Part shown: positions 12,701 through 21,477 of the stretch, piece by piece | Layout of the letters: each line of letters opens with the position of its first letter | How positions within the stretch are numbered: position 1 is the first letter of the stretch | Assembly: GCA_914767715.1 (NCBI GenBank) | Contig: OU612067.1 | Location: forward strand, 33,394,162-33,458,161 | DNA: 64,000 bases | Direction: 5' to 3' | Source of the DNA: Membranipora membranacea | Taxonomy: Eukaryota > Bryozoa > Gymnolaemata > Cheilostomatida > Membraniporidae | The notes under the pieces: generated by a model | Told to the model about the DNA's origin: nothing | Database searches by the model: none | What the model saw: the letters and a program-made list of their open reading frames with translations, nothing else | Program-made: the position numbers and the translations under genes

Positions 12701-15155
12701 AGTGATATTAGTTCTTAACATAATTTGCAATCAAGAAAAACCTAGAAATCATCAAATATCGTCTACCAATTAGGTGGTTTGGGAAAATTCTACAAAAATA
12801 ATCTAAATTTAAGAAAGGCTGAAGGTCTAAAAATTGAACACGAATCACCATGTATAAATTTTTTTAATCGCATCATTTTAACATGAGAGCTTTTGTACTG
12901 TCAATCTGCCATGTTGTTTATTTAACGCACCTTGTAGGATATATCACCTGTGTATTATATTTAAGGGATTAAAGTTAAATGATGGGTTAGTTGACTCATT
13001 TTTATCTTACTCTCTTTAACATAATATACACATGTTGTCAAAATGTCCTCAATGTTGCAGATTCTACAGAGTAATTATCTTCAAAGGAGAACAAGCACAG
13101 CTGGATGACTTTTCCGTGGAGAAGATCTGTGATGAAAGCAATAAGTATAACTCTACATATGCTGATCAGCTTGGCCTTCCCTGCTATGTCGCCGCAGAAT
13201 TAACCCCATTCAGTGGATCTTTCAGCTTGGAAATTGGTGATGGGTTAGAATACAATGGATTTTTGAATGCTCCTCTTGAACAAGGGATAAACTACGTTGT
13301 TACTGTTGCAGCTATTTTCACACATAAGGTACAGTTTTAAATTCCATAGTCTGTGAATTAAGAAGAGAACAACCATGCATGTAGTTTAAGGAGAAGGAGG
13401 GAGGCACTGCCTCCCTTAAAATGCTAAATAAAGTTGCTTAAAACACTGTTATGTAATTTCATGTAAGAATAAACTTAATTGGGACATCCAAAGGCTATTT
13501 CTATACCTTATAATGCTCTGGAGGCTGGACAGGGGCTTACAGCACCAATTTTGTGTTATTTTGTGCCCTCAAGGAGTTGCCTCTCCTACCATTTGTTTCT
13601 TAACTAAGGCCCTGACCAAAAACACAGCGACGCAGTAGTTCTAGGAAGAAAAAATTGTGCGAGTGTTCTTGTACTGGTTCTACCTACATCTCATCGAGCC
13701 CATATAGCTTAATGTGGCTGTTATCCGTTTTTGATAGGATGATGACCAGTATGAACTCACAACTTATCTAAAGCCACATAGAATCACAGGTATGTGTCAG
13801 TAGGCAATCAGTTTGTAGATCAATATTTGATAGTTGCTTGCTTGCTAAGCTTACGTGTTAACATTCAGAAGAACTGGTAAGTAAATTAATTAATAGAAAA
13901 ATTAATTCTCGGTTTTTCTATTTGCCATTGTACTAGCGTAACAGTAGTTAAAACCTCTTGTCATGTTACTAAGCTTAAGGTATTGGCAGAGAATTAATCA
14001 GGTTTACCAGTAACATCATTACAATTTACGTTATAGGTTTGCAAACATTGTGTAGCAGCCCTCCGGTGATTTTAAATGCAGAGGTACTTGGTGATGTGAG
14101 TTCAAGGGAAGTTGGATCGACATTGTTTTATCGGTGTAGGGATAATTTCATAGCTTCAGGAGAAGGTATCTTCACCTGTAAGGAAACAGAAAATGGCTTT
14201 TCGTGGATCGGTCAGACTCTCGTCTGTAAACCAGGAAAGAGTAGTGCAGGTGAGTAAGTACTGCCTTGTCAATATTTGACAGGTTGAGCTTTGATTAAGG
14301 GATTGGCAGTTTGTTTTCTAAGGCAGCAAGCTGTCTATCCCTGAACACTGTGAACCGTTTCAAAATCCATTTCAGTGCTGGCACAATACAATCATTACTA
14401 GTAGGACTTTGCAGGTTTGTGACTTTTCAATGTGTATGACAGACACAATGAGTGGGCACAAAGTACGACATAAAACTCATCTAGGTGAAGTTACATATCT
14501 CCATGTCTCTCCTCTAAACAAACTTAATTTGTATACAACTATATATTACATGGAAATAGAAACTCAAGGTACAGTCAGTTTTACCTGGTGAACCTGTAAC
14601 TATTTCACAGTTTATAAGTCACAGCTATTCAAAGCTTAGATGCTATACATCTTCAATGTCACTGAATATAATCTTGGATATTATCAATCCCAAATATTCT
14701 TGTGAATGTCAAATTTAGTTGGATTCAATTCTATGCAGTTGAGCAGTGTTGGCGAGATGAGTAATAGTATGTGCTCACATGCTGTAGTTCTTTAACAAAA
14801 TTCTTTCTTGACAGGTGTCATCGTTGGCAGTGTAGTCCCTGTTATAGTAATTCTGATCGTCTTGATGGTTCTCCTGATAATTTTCCTGAGAAGGCAGAGA
14901 AGTACACTGGCCAACAATGCAGAAGTTACTGAAAGTAGACAAGAGGACAGACCACCTACCTACATGGAGGTGGAGCTTCAGACTTCTGCTGCTCAGCGTA
15001 TCACAGAATATGAAGAGGTCAACAGTCTACCTGTAATTGTATCCAAACGCTGCGAACCAGAATATGAGAACGGTCAAACAATGAATCTTTATGAGTCACT
15101 GGGTACCATTACTGAGAGTGAAGGGGCAGATCATCTGTATGAAGGCTTGCAGTAA
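733..15155 (+). CDS. Receptor copy A: lectin-like / FnIII x8 / sushi / TM receptor, 22 exons (one frameshift)
   Basis: Exons joined from splice signals, phase and comparison with copies B and C: 733-787, 1051-1278, 1481-1720, 1828-1964, 2718-2880, 3122-3207, 3546-3756, 8356-8465, 8588-8762, 9443-9533, 9735-9972, 10113-10222, 10370-10532, 10968-11056, 11273-11462, 11693-11796, 11997-12189, 12553-12649, 13061-13328, 13738-13789, 14037-14249, 14815-15155. The spliced length is 3554 nt, one short of 1185 codons because exon 10 lacks one base. The product would be a type I membrane glycoprotein of about 1184 residues: signal peptide, F5/8C-like domain, FnIII array, sushi module, one helix and a tail of about 85 residues. 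An adhesion or recognition receptor role is inferred from domains, not shown. It is not a receptor kinase or phosphatase, since no catalytic domain follows the helix. The frameshift makes it either a recent pseudogene or a sequencing error. Confidence 0.8.
1051..1720 (+). CDS. Copy A exons 2-3: F5/8C / F-type-lectin-like domain
   Basis: Exons 1051-1278 and 1481-1720 (phase 1 on both sides, split by a phase 1 intron) code about 156 residues. Hallmarks are the start A-x-N-G-T-A-T-S-S-S, the I-D-N after a K-P, the W-W-R-V-D-L-G motif, and the closing R-R-L-A-V-Y-S ... G-L-V-I-S-E-V-R-V-L-G strand. This is the galactose-binding-like fold of fucolectins and discoidin domains. The fucose-binding H...R-x-D signature of true F-type lectins is not evident, so sugar binding is uncertain. 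Confidence 0.82.
1828..2880 (+). CDS. Copy A exons 4-5: FnIII domain 1
   Basis: Exons 1828-1964 (137 nt) and 2718-2880 (163 nt) are joined by a phase 0 intron. The first holds the B-strand motif F-C-V-T-C-x-W-D-P-P and ends ...L-A-Q-Y-H. The second holds a paired-cysteine second half (NCS ... SCKVRV). Several N-x-S/T sites are present. The 753-bp intron between them shows nothing else. Confidence 0.8.
3122..3756 (+). CDS. Copy A exons 6-7: FnIII domain 2
   Basis: Exons 3122-3207 (86 nt) and 3546-3756 (211 nt). The first begins A-P-A-N-V-T-V and ends I-D-W-E. The second runs C-x-E-F-K-E-Y-A-I-E-I through V-K-I-W-T-V-N-S-D-G, a typical FnIII F-G region. Phases are 1-0-1. Copy B lacks the first of these exons. 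Confidence 0.78.
3968..5003 (-). mobile_element. Broken LINE fragment: AP-endonuclease-like domain
   Basis: Three overlapping minus-strand frames together resemble the endonuclease domain of a non-LTR retrotransposon. Visible pieces are M-I-G-T-L-N-C-R-G near 4780, L-L-A-I-Q-E-T near 4690, F-I-N-C-Y-A-P near 4500, L-G-D-F-N-A-K near 4350, and R-N-Q-I-D-Y-I-L-I-R near 4110, in the order expected for this fold. The frame changes at least twice, so it is dead. No reverse transcriptase follows. That is odd, since LINEs normally lose the 5' end and keep the 3' end. Confidence 0.7.
5396..8149. mobile_element. Foldback element with very long terminal inverted repeats
   Basis: The left arm (5396 to about 5960) matches the reverse complement of the right arm (about 7560 to 8149). 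Examples are the block around 5396-5440 against 8105-8149, and the block around 5490-5540 against 8010-8075. The arms are over 550 bp and imperfect. The 1.6-kb centre holds a short open stretch at about 6748-6904 that may be a transposase end. No clear target duplication was found. Confidence 0.7.
6748..6904 (+). pseudogene. Possible transposase C-terminal remnant
   Basis: A plus-strand reading frame of about 50 codons ends at a TAA at 6902-6904. It carries I-I-D-R-Y-A-R-I-R-A-H-H-E, then T, then I-R-S-K-M-T-R-L-P-I-F. This R-x-R-x-H-H ... R-x-K-M-x-x-L-x-x-F pattern resembles the very end of some invertebrate transposase-derived proteins. It lies inside the foldback element, as expected for a remnant of its own transposase. 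The family was not identified. Confidence 0.35.
8356..8762 (+). CDS. Copy A exons 8-9: FnIII domain 3
   Basis: Exons 8356-8465 (110 nt) and 8588-8762 (175 nt). The first starts A-P-P-S-A-P and holds S-P-Y-C-V-I-L-T-W-D-Q-P-A. The second contains V-C-G-F-S-P-Y-Q-Q-I-Q-C-D-V-R-S. Phases are 1-0-1. The sequence around V-V-V-G-G differs from B and C, where V-N-x-A-G is kept. Confidence 0.8.
8883..8997. repeat. Hairpin (MITE-like palindrome) in copy A intron 9
   Basis: The arm starting AAGTGCTTAAACTCTGTC (8883) pairs with GACAGAGTTTAAGCGCTT, ending at 8997. The inverted match extends inward through a second block (TGGTAGTAG / CTACTACCA) and a third (CATTATCAAC / GTTGATTATG) to a short loop. A GTAGATA short repeat precedes it at about 8860-8880. 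Confidence 0.75.
9443..9972 (+). CDS. Copy A exons 10-11: FnIII domain 4, with a 1-base deletion
   Basis: Exons 9443-9533 (91 nt) and 9735-9972 (238 nt). The matching exon 10 is 92 nt in B and C. In A one base is missing close to 9484-9495, so the frame runs into a TGA before the donor (cactgTGAcatgg). The sequence on both sides of the deletion still aligns with copy C. Exon 11 is intact and holds W-R-T-G, A-x-R-G-x-A-T-Q and S-F-Y-I-R-A-C-N-N-Q-D-L-C. Confidence 0.8.
10113..10532 (+). CDS. Copy A exons 12-13: FnIII domain 5
   Basis: Exons 10113-10222 (110 nt) and 10370-10532 (163 nt). Motifs are C-V-Q-V-D-W-D-P-P-Q-Y in the first half and G-C-T-V-R-A-V-N-S-A-G-V-S in the second. Exons and the intervening intron are nearly identical to 45230-45649 of copy B. 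Confidence 0.82.
10968..11462 (+). CDS. Copy A exons 14-15: FnIII domain 6
   Basis: Exons 10968-11056 (89 nt) and 11273-11462 (190 nt). Exon 15, with L-E-A-V-T-S-Y-Y-V-E-V-M-I-T-N-N-A-G, is almost base-identical in all three copies. It is the most conserved block of the gene family in this window. The 435-bp intron before it (10533-10967) holds nothing recognisable. Confidence 0.8.
11693..12189 (+). CDS. Copy A exons 16-17: FnIII domain 7
   Basis: Exons 11693-11796 (104 nt) and 11997-12189 (193 nt; 196 nt in B and C). The exon 16 reading V-E-I-S-S-N-T-S-C-V is followed by N-G-V-I-T-Y-Y-M. Exon 17 holds E-C-N-V-T-A-V-N-S-I-G-S-S-P. Phases are 1-0-1. Confidence 0.82.
12553..13789 (+). CDS. Copy A exons 18-20: juxtamembrane FnIII-like domain
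   Basis: Exons 12553-12649, 13061-13328 and 13738-13789, with phases 1-2-0-1 unlike the regular two-exon FnIII modules. Key pieces are Y-R-V-I-I, the conserved D-Q-L-G-L-P-C-Y-V-A-A-E-L, and N-A-P-L-E-Q-G-I-N-Y-V-V-T-V-A-A-I. This resembles the extended membrane-proximal FnIII-type segment seen in several animal receptors, including receptor tyrosine phosphatases. Assignment is by pattern only. Confidence 0.7.
14037..14249 (+). CDS. Copy A exon 21: sushi/CCP module
   Basis: One symmetric phase 1-1 exon of 213 nt with four cysteines in CCP spacing: L-C-S-S-P-P, F-Y-R-C, F-T-C-K and L-V-C-K, plus the conserved W before the last cysteine. Sushi modules mediate protein-protein contacts at cell surfaces. 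Here it sits between the FnIII array and the membrane helix. Confidence 0.85.
14815..15155 (+). CDS. Copy A exon 22: transmembrane helix and tyrosine-rich tail
   Basis: The last exon opens with a helix of about 25 residues (G-S-V-V-P-V-I-V-I-L-I-V-L-M-V-L-L-I-I-F-L), then the stop-transfer R-R-Q-R. The tail of about 85 residues holds P-P-T-Y (a PPxY, WW-domain type motif, 14952-14963), E-Y-E-E-V, Y-E-N-G (YxN, Grb2-SH2 type), Y-E-S-L at 15090-15101 and Y-E-G-L at 15138-15149, before the TAA at 15153. The two YxxL motifs are 12 residues apart, at the outer limit of ITAM spacing. Confidence 0.85.
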
Positions 15156-17426
15156 TAACTTCTTTTGAACAGGGCATACAATAACAGTGCATTGAGATTG
15201 ATTACAGCAGCACATATTTCTCCCAACAAATTCTTTTTATAAACATATCATTTGTGGACACAAAGTTGTCTGCCCTAAAGAAAGTAGCGGACAACTATGA
15301 GTTGCAAGGAAGCTTAAAAACGAATTCAACTATTTCCTCAACATCTGAATGTTATTGTTTGAGATAGTAGAAATGTGTTTGATTGGTTGCTTCATTTAAA
15401 AATCCAAACTTAGCTGATGATCTCCTATGTACAACAAATTTTTTTTTACCTCCAATCGTTATGAATACATTTAATCTCGGCCAGCTAATGGAAATAAGCA
15501 AGGTATTTTCACCTCTTTACAACTCCTTTCGAGATGGAAGATTGATGATATACTCGTGTCTTGGGCACTTAAATTCTCATTTTTATTGTCGTTTGATATC
15601 TTATTCACAAATAAGTTTTATTCTTAACGATTCTTATTAACACTTGTGATTGCCTGGTGTTGTACTAACCTTATCAGATCTACAGACTCTCTGTCTGCTA
15701 ATCTTTCTCTATACGCATTTATTTTTATAGGAAATATGTATGTGCAGACTTTGTCTTTCGCTGACTATGACTGATCATCTCCCTTGTCGGGAATGTGCAA
15801 CTCATACAAGTTGAAACAACAAAGCTATTCCTGTAAAGTTTTAGATAATCCCATCCACCCACTTTATAATATATTTATTTTCAATGACTCTGCACTAACA
15901 TCTTCTTGCACACTCAGCAGCTTTTTCTATGCAAGTTGAACGACTATTAGTACCATTTTTAGCACCCTGAGATATATTGTTGTATGCCGATGGTTGTATG
16001 TCAATAACCACATAACCAATGTTAATGATTCCTTATAATGAAATAACAAAGCGAAACGAGACGCTCCATAACCTAATGATACCTGAGTCGACAAGCATAT
16101 TTCTCAGGCTCGTAGCAAAGGTTTCTTTGATAGAGTAAAAATAATATTGTTTAGACTATATGTGGGCCAAGCTTACGTTAGACTTTATTTGACAATCATA
16201 AAACGAATTAACACTACTGCGGCCCCAGCTGCAATAAGACACCTTCATTTTGTTTGTTCAGTATTCAAATTTTCAAACCTCATGATTATTTCTTTTTGAG
16301 ATAAATCAATTGAATCACTCATATTGATTCTTGTCAGCAGCATATTACTACAATGAAAACTATGCAAAGAAGAAGCTGCAATTTTGAGGCCAATGCAATG
16401 ACTTTATAGAGAACATTTGAATGTTTTTCTCTCCTTGCGATATTTGTTTAAATCTTAACAATAAGAGAAGGTCAGACTTTTGATGGGAGCAATTCCATGT
16501 TGATGCATAATATTTTCACTGCATACATTCATTGATGCTCAATGAATCAAACAAATTATAAAATTATTAAACCTTTCAGACGTACAATAGTGGTTTCTAC
16601 CTGACTTTTTAATAATAAAATGTTTAAACTGAAAGAGGAACTTAGTTTGGCATCACAACTTCATATTATAACATCAGCGTAGCAGGCTTAATATACTGTG
16701 ATGGTCAGAGAAAGAAAGAACATGATGTGATGCTACGTTCAAGCTACTGATACTTTGTGTTCAGGTATGTTGAGTTTTGTATTATATTCTGCATCAATCA
16801 TTGGAATTTCAAATATTAGGTACTACATTCACTTTAATACCTCACACCCCAAAGCATTTTATTATGCATAGCATACCAAACCTGTGCTTAGGTACAGTAA
16901 GTAGCATCGCTAACCTGCTGTTTACACTTCCAAATAAAAAGATGCTTTCAAAGTTTTTTGAAAATATGCCATGCATCCTCAAGTAGGAAGACACAATGAC
17001 TAACCACTTGAATGGCAGAGATTGGCTGAATTTTTTGTATCAGAGTATACAATGTTCACCCTCCTTCTTGTATTTATTGATCATTAAAGCATGTGTTATA
17101 TTGAAGTACGCTTCGATTAAGTAAGCCAAACATGCAAGACCATGAGCTTGGCTGTGATGAGCCTTCCGGGTGTCATCAGGAGTTTGAGGCTCCCCAGATG
17201 AAATTTGATCAAGACAAAATGAGTTTTGTAGCTCCATAGAAAGATACTTTTACGGCTTATGGTTTGAGGGATATCAAAAGATTTTGTGAAGAAACCAAAG
17301 ACGGGGAGCTGTCTTAGGGGATGTGAAGCTTGAACTCCAGCTGCTATGAGAATAAGGGAATGTGTATAACTAGTTCGTTTTATATTATATTTCCACGGCA
17401 GGTGACCACAGTTATTCGAAGGAACA
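15156..17426 (+). other. 3' flank of copy A and A-B intergenic region
   Basis: From the stop to about 16990 the sequence is matched by 50935-52805 after copy B, so it is part of the duplicated unit and probably includes a long 3' UTR. The block 16065-16290 also recurs as an insertion upstream of copy C (54467-54710). From about 16990 to 17400 the sequence is unique here and nothing was recognised. Confidence 0.6.
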
Positions 17427-20131
17427 ATGAAGTCTTATCATACAATAATCCATATTCTATATCTCCTCTCATATGTGAATCAAGGTACGTTCTCGGTTGT
17501 CAGCACTTACAAAGTGCATTGGACTTGTGACTTTAAGCAGGTCTTTCAGAACTCATACCATAATGTGCACACATAACTCTTGTCAAATTGATATTCTTGC
17601 ATTATGATTTATGAGCCAAAAACTACTTTCTATTATTCTTACACCTTATTTAACATGAACAGTCATATTCACATACAATCGATGAGAAAATGTAATATAG
17701 TATGGTATTTTGTATTTTGTTATTATTAGGGTTTACATATGGTATTGCAAACAATGGGACTGCCACTTCTAGCTCGATTCACAGAAGTGGTCGTGGGGTT
17801 GGTAAACCAATAGATAATGTGCGACTGCAATCAACGGAGAGTGAATTCTTCAGATCAGAGGACAGTGCTAACCAATGGTGGAGGGTGGATTTAGGAGAAG
17901 CATACTACATCACCGATTTCACAGTGTACAGACAGACCGGGGATGAACAGTATGGTAAGTCACATAGCAGAGGTAAATGTATCTCTGGTATCTCATCCAG
18001 GTTTAAACTAGACTAAGCATACATTACATACTTGCACAGAGTTTGGTTCAAAGAAACATTACACAATACAAAAAAATACCCTAATTCTGTTACAACCCTG
18101 AGAAATTTAATCATTAAATGTTTCATGATGAACTTCAATCTTTGCTACCTTGTCACTGAACCAATTCAAACACGAGCAGATCCCACAACGCAGCGATACT
18201 CATGATACCACTGACTTCTTATGACAAGCTGTTGTTAAAGACCTTCGGTCACCTTGGAGGTCTGGGACCTTGCAGGGGTACAAAAATATGAAAAAAATGA
18301 TGAAAAATAACATTTTTTTTGGATGTAGCACCTGTTTCTGAGTTTGCCATAAACTGAAAACCTGCTGAATACAGAACATTTTAAAATTAAATTAGAAGTT
18401 GCCCTCTCAATCAGGAGCCAGCTCAGTCATGATTCAAGCCTGAGGACCAACTTGATAACCATGAATGAGTTTGCCACCTATTATGATGCTCTCGTTAATA
18501 AATATCAATGGTTGTAAAACATAGATTTTTGATATGATGTCACAAATAAATCTGAAATAAATCGTATCAATTTAGGTGAGGCAGGCATCTGTCTATGATG
18601 GTAAATGCATGGCAATGATACATGCCTGGAACAAATACTGTTTTATAGCTTTTGCTCGATCCGTCCATGATCCTTTCCAAATTGCCCCTTTGAATTTAAA
18701 AAACTCGAAATGTGAGATGACACAAACAGTTGATACAACATACAGTGGTGCTCGTACCACTGCACAACACACAGGTCTTCAGCTAGAAACCATGAGTCAA
18801 GCGCTGTTTCGAGGCCTTCTCTAGAACAACCTCCTCATGACCGGCCAAGCAGCATGAAGCCACCCCTGTGTGTTGATGAGCATCTCAATCAATCTCATCG
18901 ATCTCTCAGTGCATTTTGTAAGTTTTGGTGGTTTGACATAATTGGTGTGTTCACGCTGTTGCGCAACCAGGGAGGCTGCCAACTCTTCATTGTTTCAGTG
19001 CAACAATGTTCGCCCCATCACTCTCATGCTTATACTCTAAGCCAAACCAGTGCAGGGAGGTTTGCTTCCCATCAACTCATCGGCGCAAAGTCGCTACCAT
19101 CAAGGCACCCGCCCCTCATGCCATAGTTCACTACTCAAATTCACCACATTGAGCATAGTACAACTCATACACAAGTCAGAGAGATGGCTTGTTTGCACTA
19201 CAGCCAGTGGGCTGACTGTGATCTCCTGTCTCGCTCTGCCTGCCTTATATGCGAGGGCCAAGCTGTTAATCCTATGTTTGCAATACCTTAGATCTAACTC
19301 AGAATCACTTTGATTTTTCACCCTGCAGAGATTAACTTCTTTAATTTGAATATTAAAGGCCAAACCCAATGAAGCTCTTACTTACTGTATGTTTTTCATG
19401 AGGTTCTAAGCTCTCATTTGAGCCGTTGGACAAAACTCTACACCTACCACAGGCAGATTTGTTGATGCTCAATGCTGATGCTTCATGAAAACAGTCATGG
19501 TCCCAGCTCATGACGTCACAAGCAGTGTTTTCTTAAATTACTGTGATACCGGATGAATTTAAATTTAGTTAGTATGCCTACATGTATGTATTGAACTTGT
19601 ATAAAATGTATTGCTGGCCAGAGTATTTTCAATCAATGCTCAACGATAACATATAGAAACTTGATTGAATTAGCCCATGGGGCAAAATAAAATGTCTCAT
19701 AGTTGTCAATTCATACCTCACTCATAGCCTTCATATTCTTACCTCATGAGTCACGCATTCTTTACTACTCATTGCCTACGTAGATTCAAGTGGCTATCTA
19801 GTGAGACTCATACTCAATGAAAGAGACTTGGCAAGCCTGAGAAGCCCATTGCATAGCACATAGTAACATACCTGATTTTGTCTGACAAAACGCCTCTAGG
19901 CATTGAAAAAGTTTGTAACTTTTGAGAAGCTCTGACAGAGCAATCCAAATATTAGGGGAGTGATGTTACAGATCCCCTCAAAAACTTTAGAATGAGTGAA
20001 TAAGATATCAGGCTACAATCACCTTAATTTTTATTGGATATTTTTGTTAGGAACAATCAAATAACAATGGATAATACAAACAGTAAAAACCATTAGTGGC
20101 AAATGTTAAACACTATCTATGACGTCAGAAG

Positions 20132-21023
20132 TAGGGGTGGAACGGATCAGGGTTAGGCAACCTCGGATCGGATATCGGATCGGTCAATAAATTCAACCTG
20201 GGATCCGGGTAACGCGTACAAACGCTAAGTCCAAGCAGCTGTACTTTTGCACCATGATATACAGTTAAGGTCATTGAATACATGGATAAACAGCGTCAAC
20301 AATCTTTTCGCTGAACCATTACCCTAAATTAAATGCGCATGTATCTGCTTGGATATAATACTTTACAAGGACAAGGACAAATTATCACTCAAACAGCCAC
20401 GGTGCAAGGATCACACAAACAGTTTATTTGAAAGTATCATTTAATGAGTATAAAGATCTCTTGACTCGATTTGCCAGGATCACTCAAACCCCGATGTTTG
20501 CAATCACTGAGTTTGAACAAACTCCCTGCTCATATGTCCCAAACTCTCTGCTGTGATTAGGATAGGAATTGTCCTCCTACTTTGAAGAAGAGGATAACCT
20601 TGTACATTAAAATAGATAGTTTGTTACAGGGAACATCATTGGACAAAAATTATGTCCTTATTCACAACAATCTGAGTAAAGATGCTTCTCTCAATTTCAG
20701 CAGAAAAACACATCTATCAGATTCAATCAGCAACAATATAATTAGCTATGAAAATAAGATAGGTATTGATTGCCTACTGATCACCACTGAGTGCTTTCAG
20801 CCAAACTCCATTATCTTATCTGAACCACAAATTAATGGGCCATTAATGACTATCATACTTCTTTCCTTGTCATTTTTAGTGAGATAAATTATGCTAAGTA
20901 AGTGTTGATTAAAAACGTATCATCTCGGATCAGACATAACACATATCCGATCCGGTTTGTGGTTGAATCCGATGTCAAATATCCGAAATTCAACTCCAAC
21001 CTCAAGAGGTTGTTCCACCCTTA
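20132..21023. mobile_element. Non-autonomous hAT-type element, 892 bp
   Basis: The ends read TAGGGGTGGAAC (20132) and GTTCCACCCTTA (ends 21023), and are inverted. They are flanked by the exact 8-bp direct repeat GTCAGAAG at 20124-20131 and 21024-21031. An 8-bp duplication with this terminus is typical of hAT transposons. GGATCGGATATCGGATCGG-like repeats lie inside both ends. The inside (about 20265-20655) resembles part of the 2.2-kb TIR elements at 27272 and 36116. No transposase is seen. Confidence 0.85.
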
Positions 21024-21200
21024 GTCAGAAGGTCAAGGACATATAAATGGTTTCTCAATGTGACAGAATTTATTGACTGTTTGATGGAGATGATGTCATC
21101 TTTGAGCATCAGCAGATCTGGTTGTGGTAGGCAGTGGCGTATATTAGCAATCACAGACCACGGATATCTGGGAGTCAAAATCTGTGATTCCCTATTACAA

Positions 21201-21290
21201 GCCAGGCTGAATAGCTCAGTGTGTAGAGGGTCTGCCTGAGATTCACTGTTTATTAAGAATGTTGTGGGTTCGAATCCCAACAATTCAAAT
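21201..21290 (+). repeat. tRNA-derived SINE head or tRNA pseudogene
   Basis: An A-box-like TAGCTCAGTGTGTAGAGGG (from about 21212) is followed about 35 bases later by a B-box-like GGGTTCGAATCCC. The D arm can pair, but the T stem is imperfect and no clean anticodon arm or acceptor stem forms. A SINE head is therefore more likely than a working tRNA gene. Confidence 0.55.
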
Positions 21291-21440
21291 GGGTGCTTAT
21301 AACTGGAGCATTTTTACTTTTCCCAAGGGGGGTGTCTTATAAGTGAGGAATTACAGTACATACAGAGTTTGACTTTTGACCTTGAGCTGGACAAGCCAAT
21401 CAAAAGCCCGGTGTATTGACACACACCCACACCCTCCCCG

Positions 21441-21477
21441 CCACGCCTACGGCGTGTGGATCGGGCTGCGCCCGATC
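21441..21477. repeat. Two adjacent GC-rich hairpins
   Basis: CCACGCC/GGCGTGTGG (21441-21459) and GATCGGGC/GCCCGATC (21459-21477) form two short stems side by side in an otherwise AT-rich intron. They are probably the tail of a small repeat element, since they lie in the nested block between the hAT element and the LINE. The function is unknown. Confidence 0.5.

Noticed and set aside
14409-14591. 60-codon frame between sushi and TM exons of copy A
   Set aside because: It is not flanked by splice sites in phase and is absent from copy B at the same place.
17040-17237. Minus-strand 65-codon frame between A and B
   Set aside because: No family resemblance that could be defended, and nothing comparable after copy B.
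20582-20887. 101-codon frame in the hAT element as transposase
   Set aside because: No hAT dimerisation or catalytic motifs are seen, and the element is only 892 bp.
21201-21290. Functional tRNA gene
   Set aside because: Promoter boxes are present, but the T stem is imperfect and no complete cloverleaf or clear anticodon forms.
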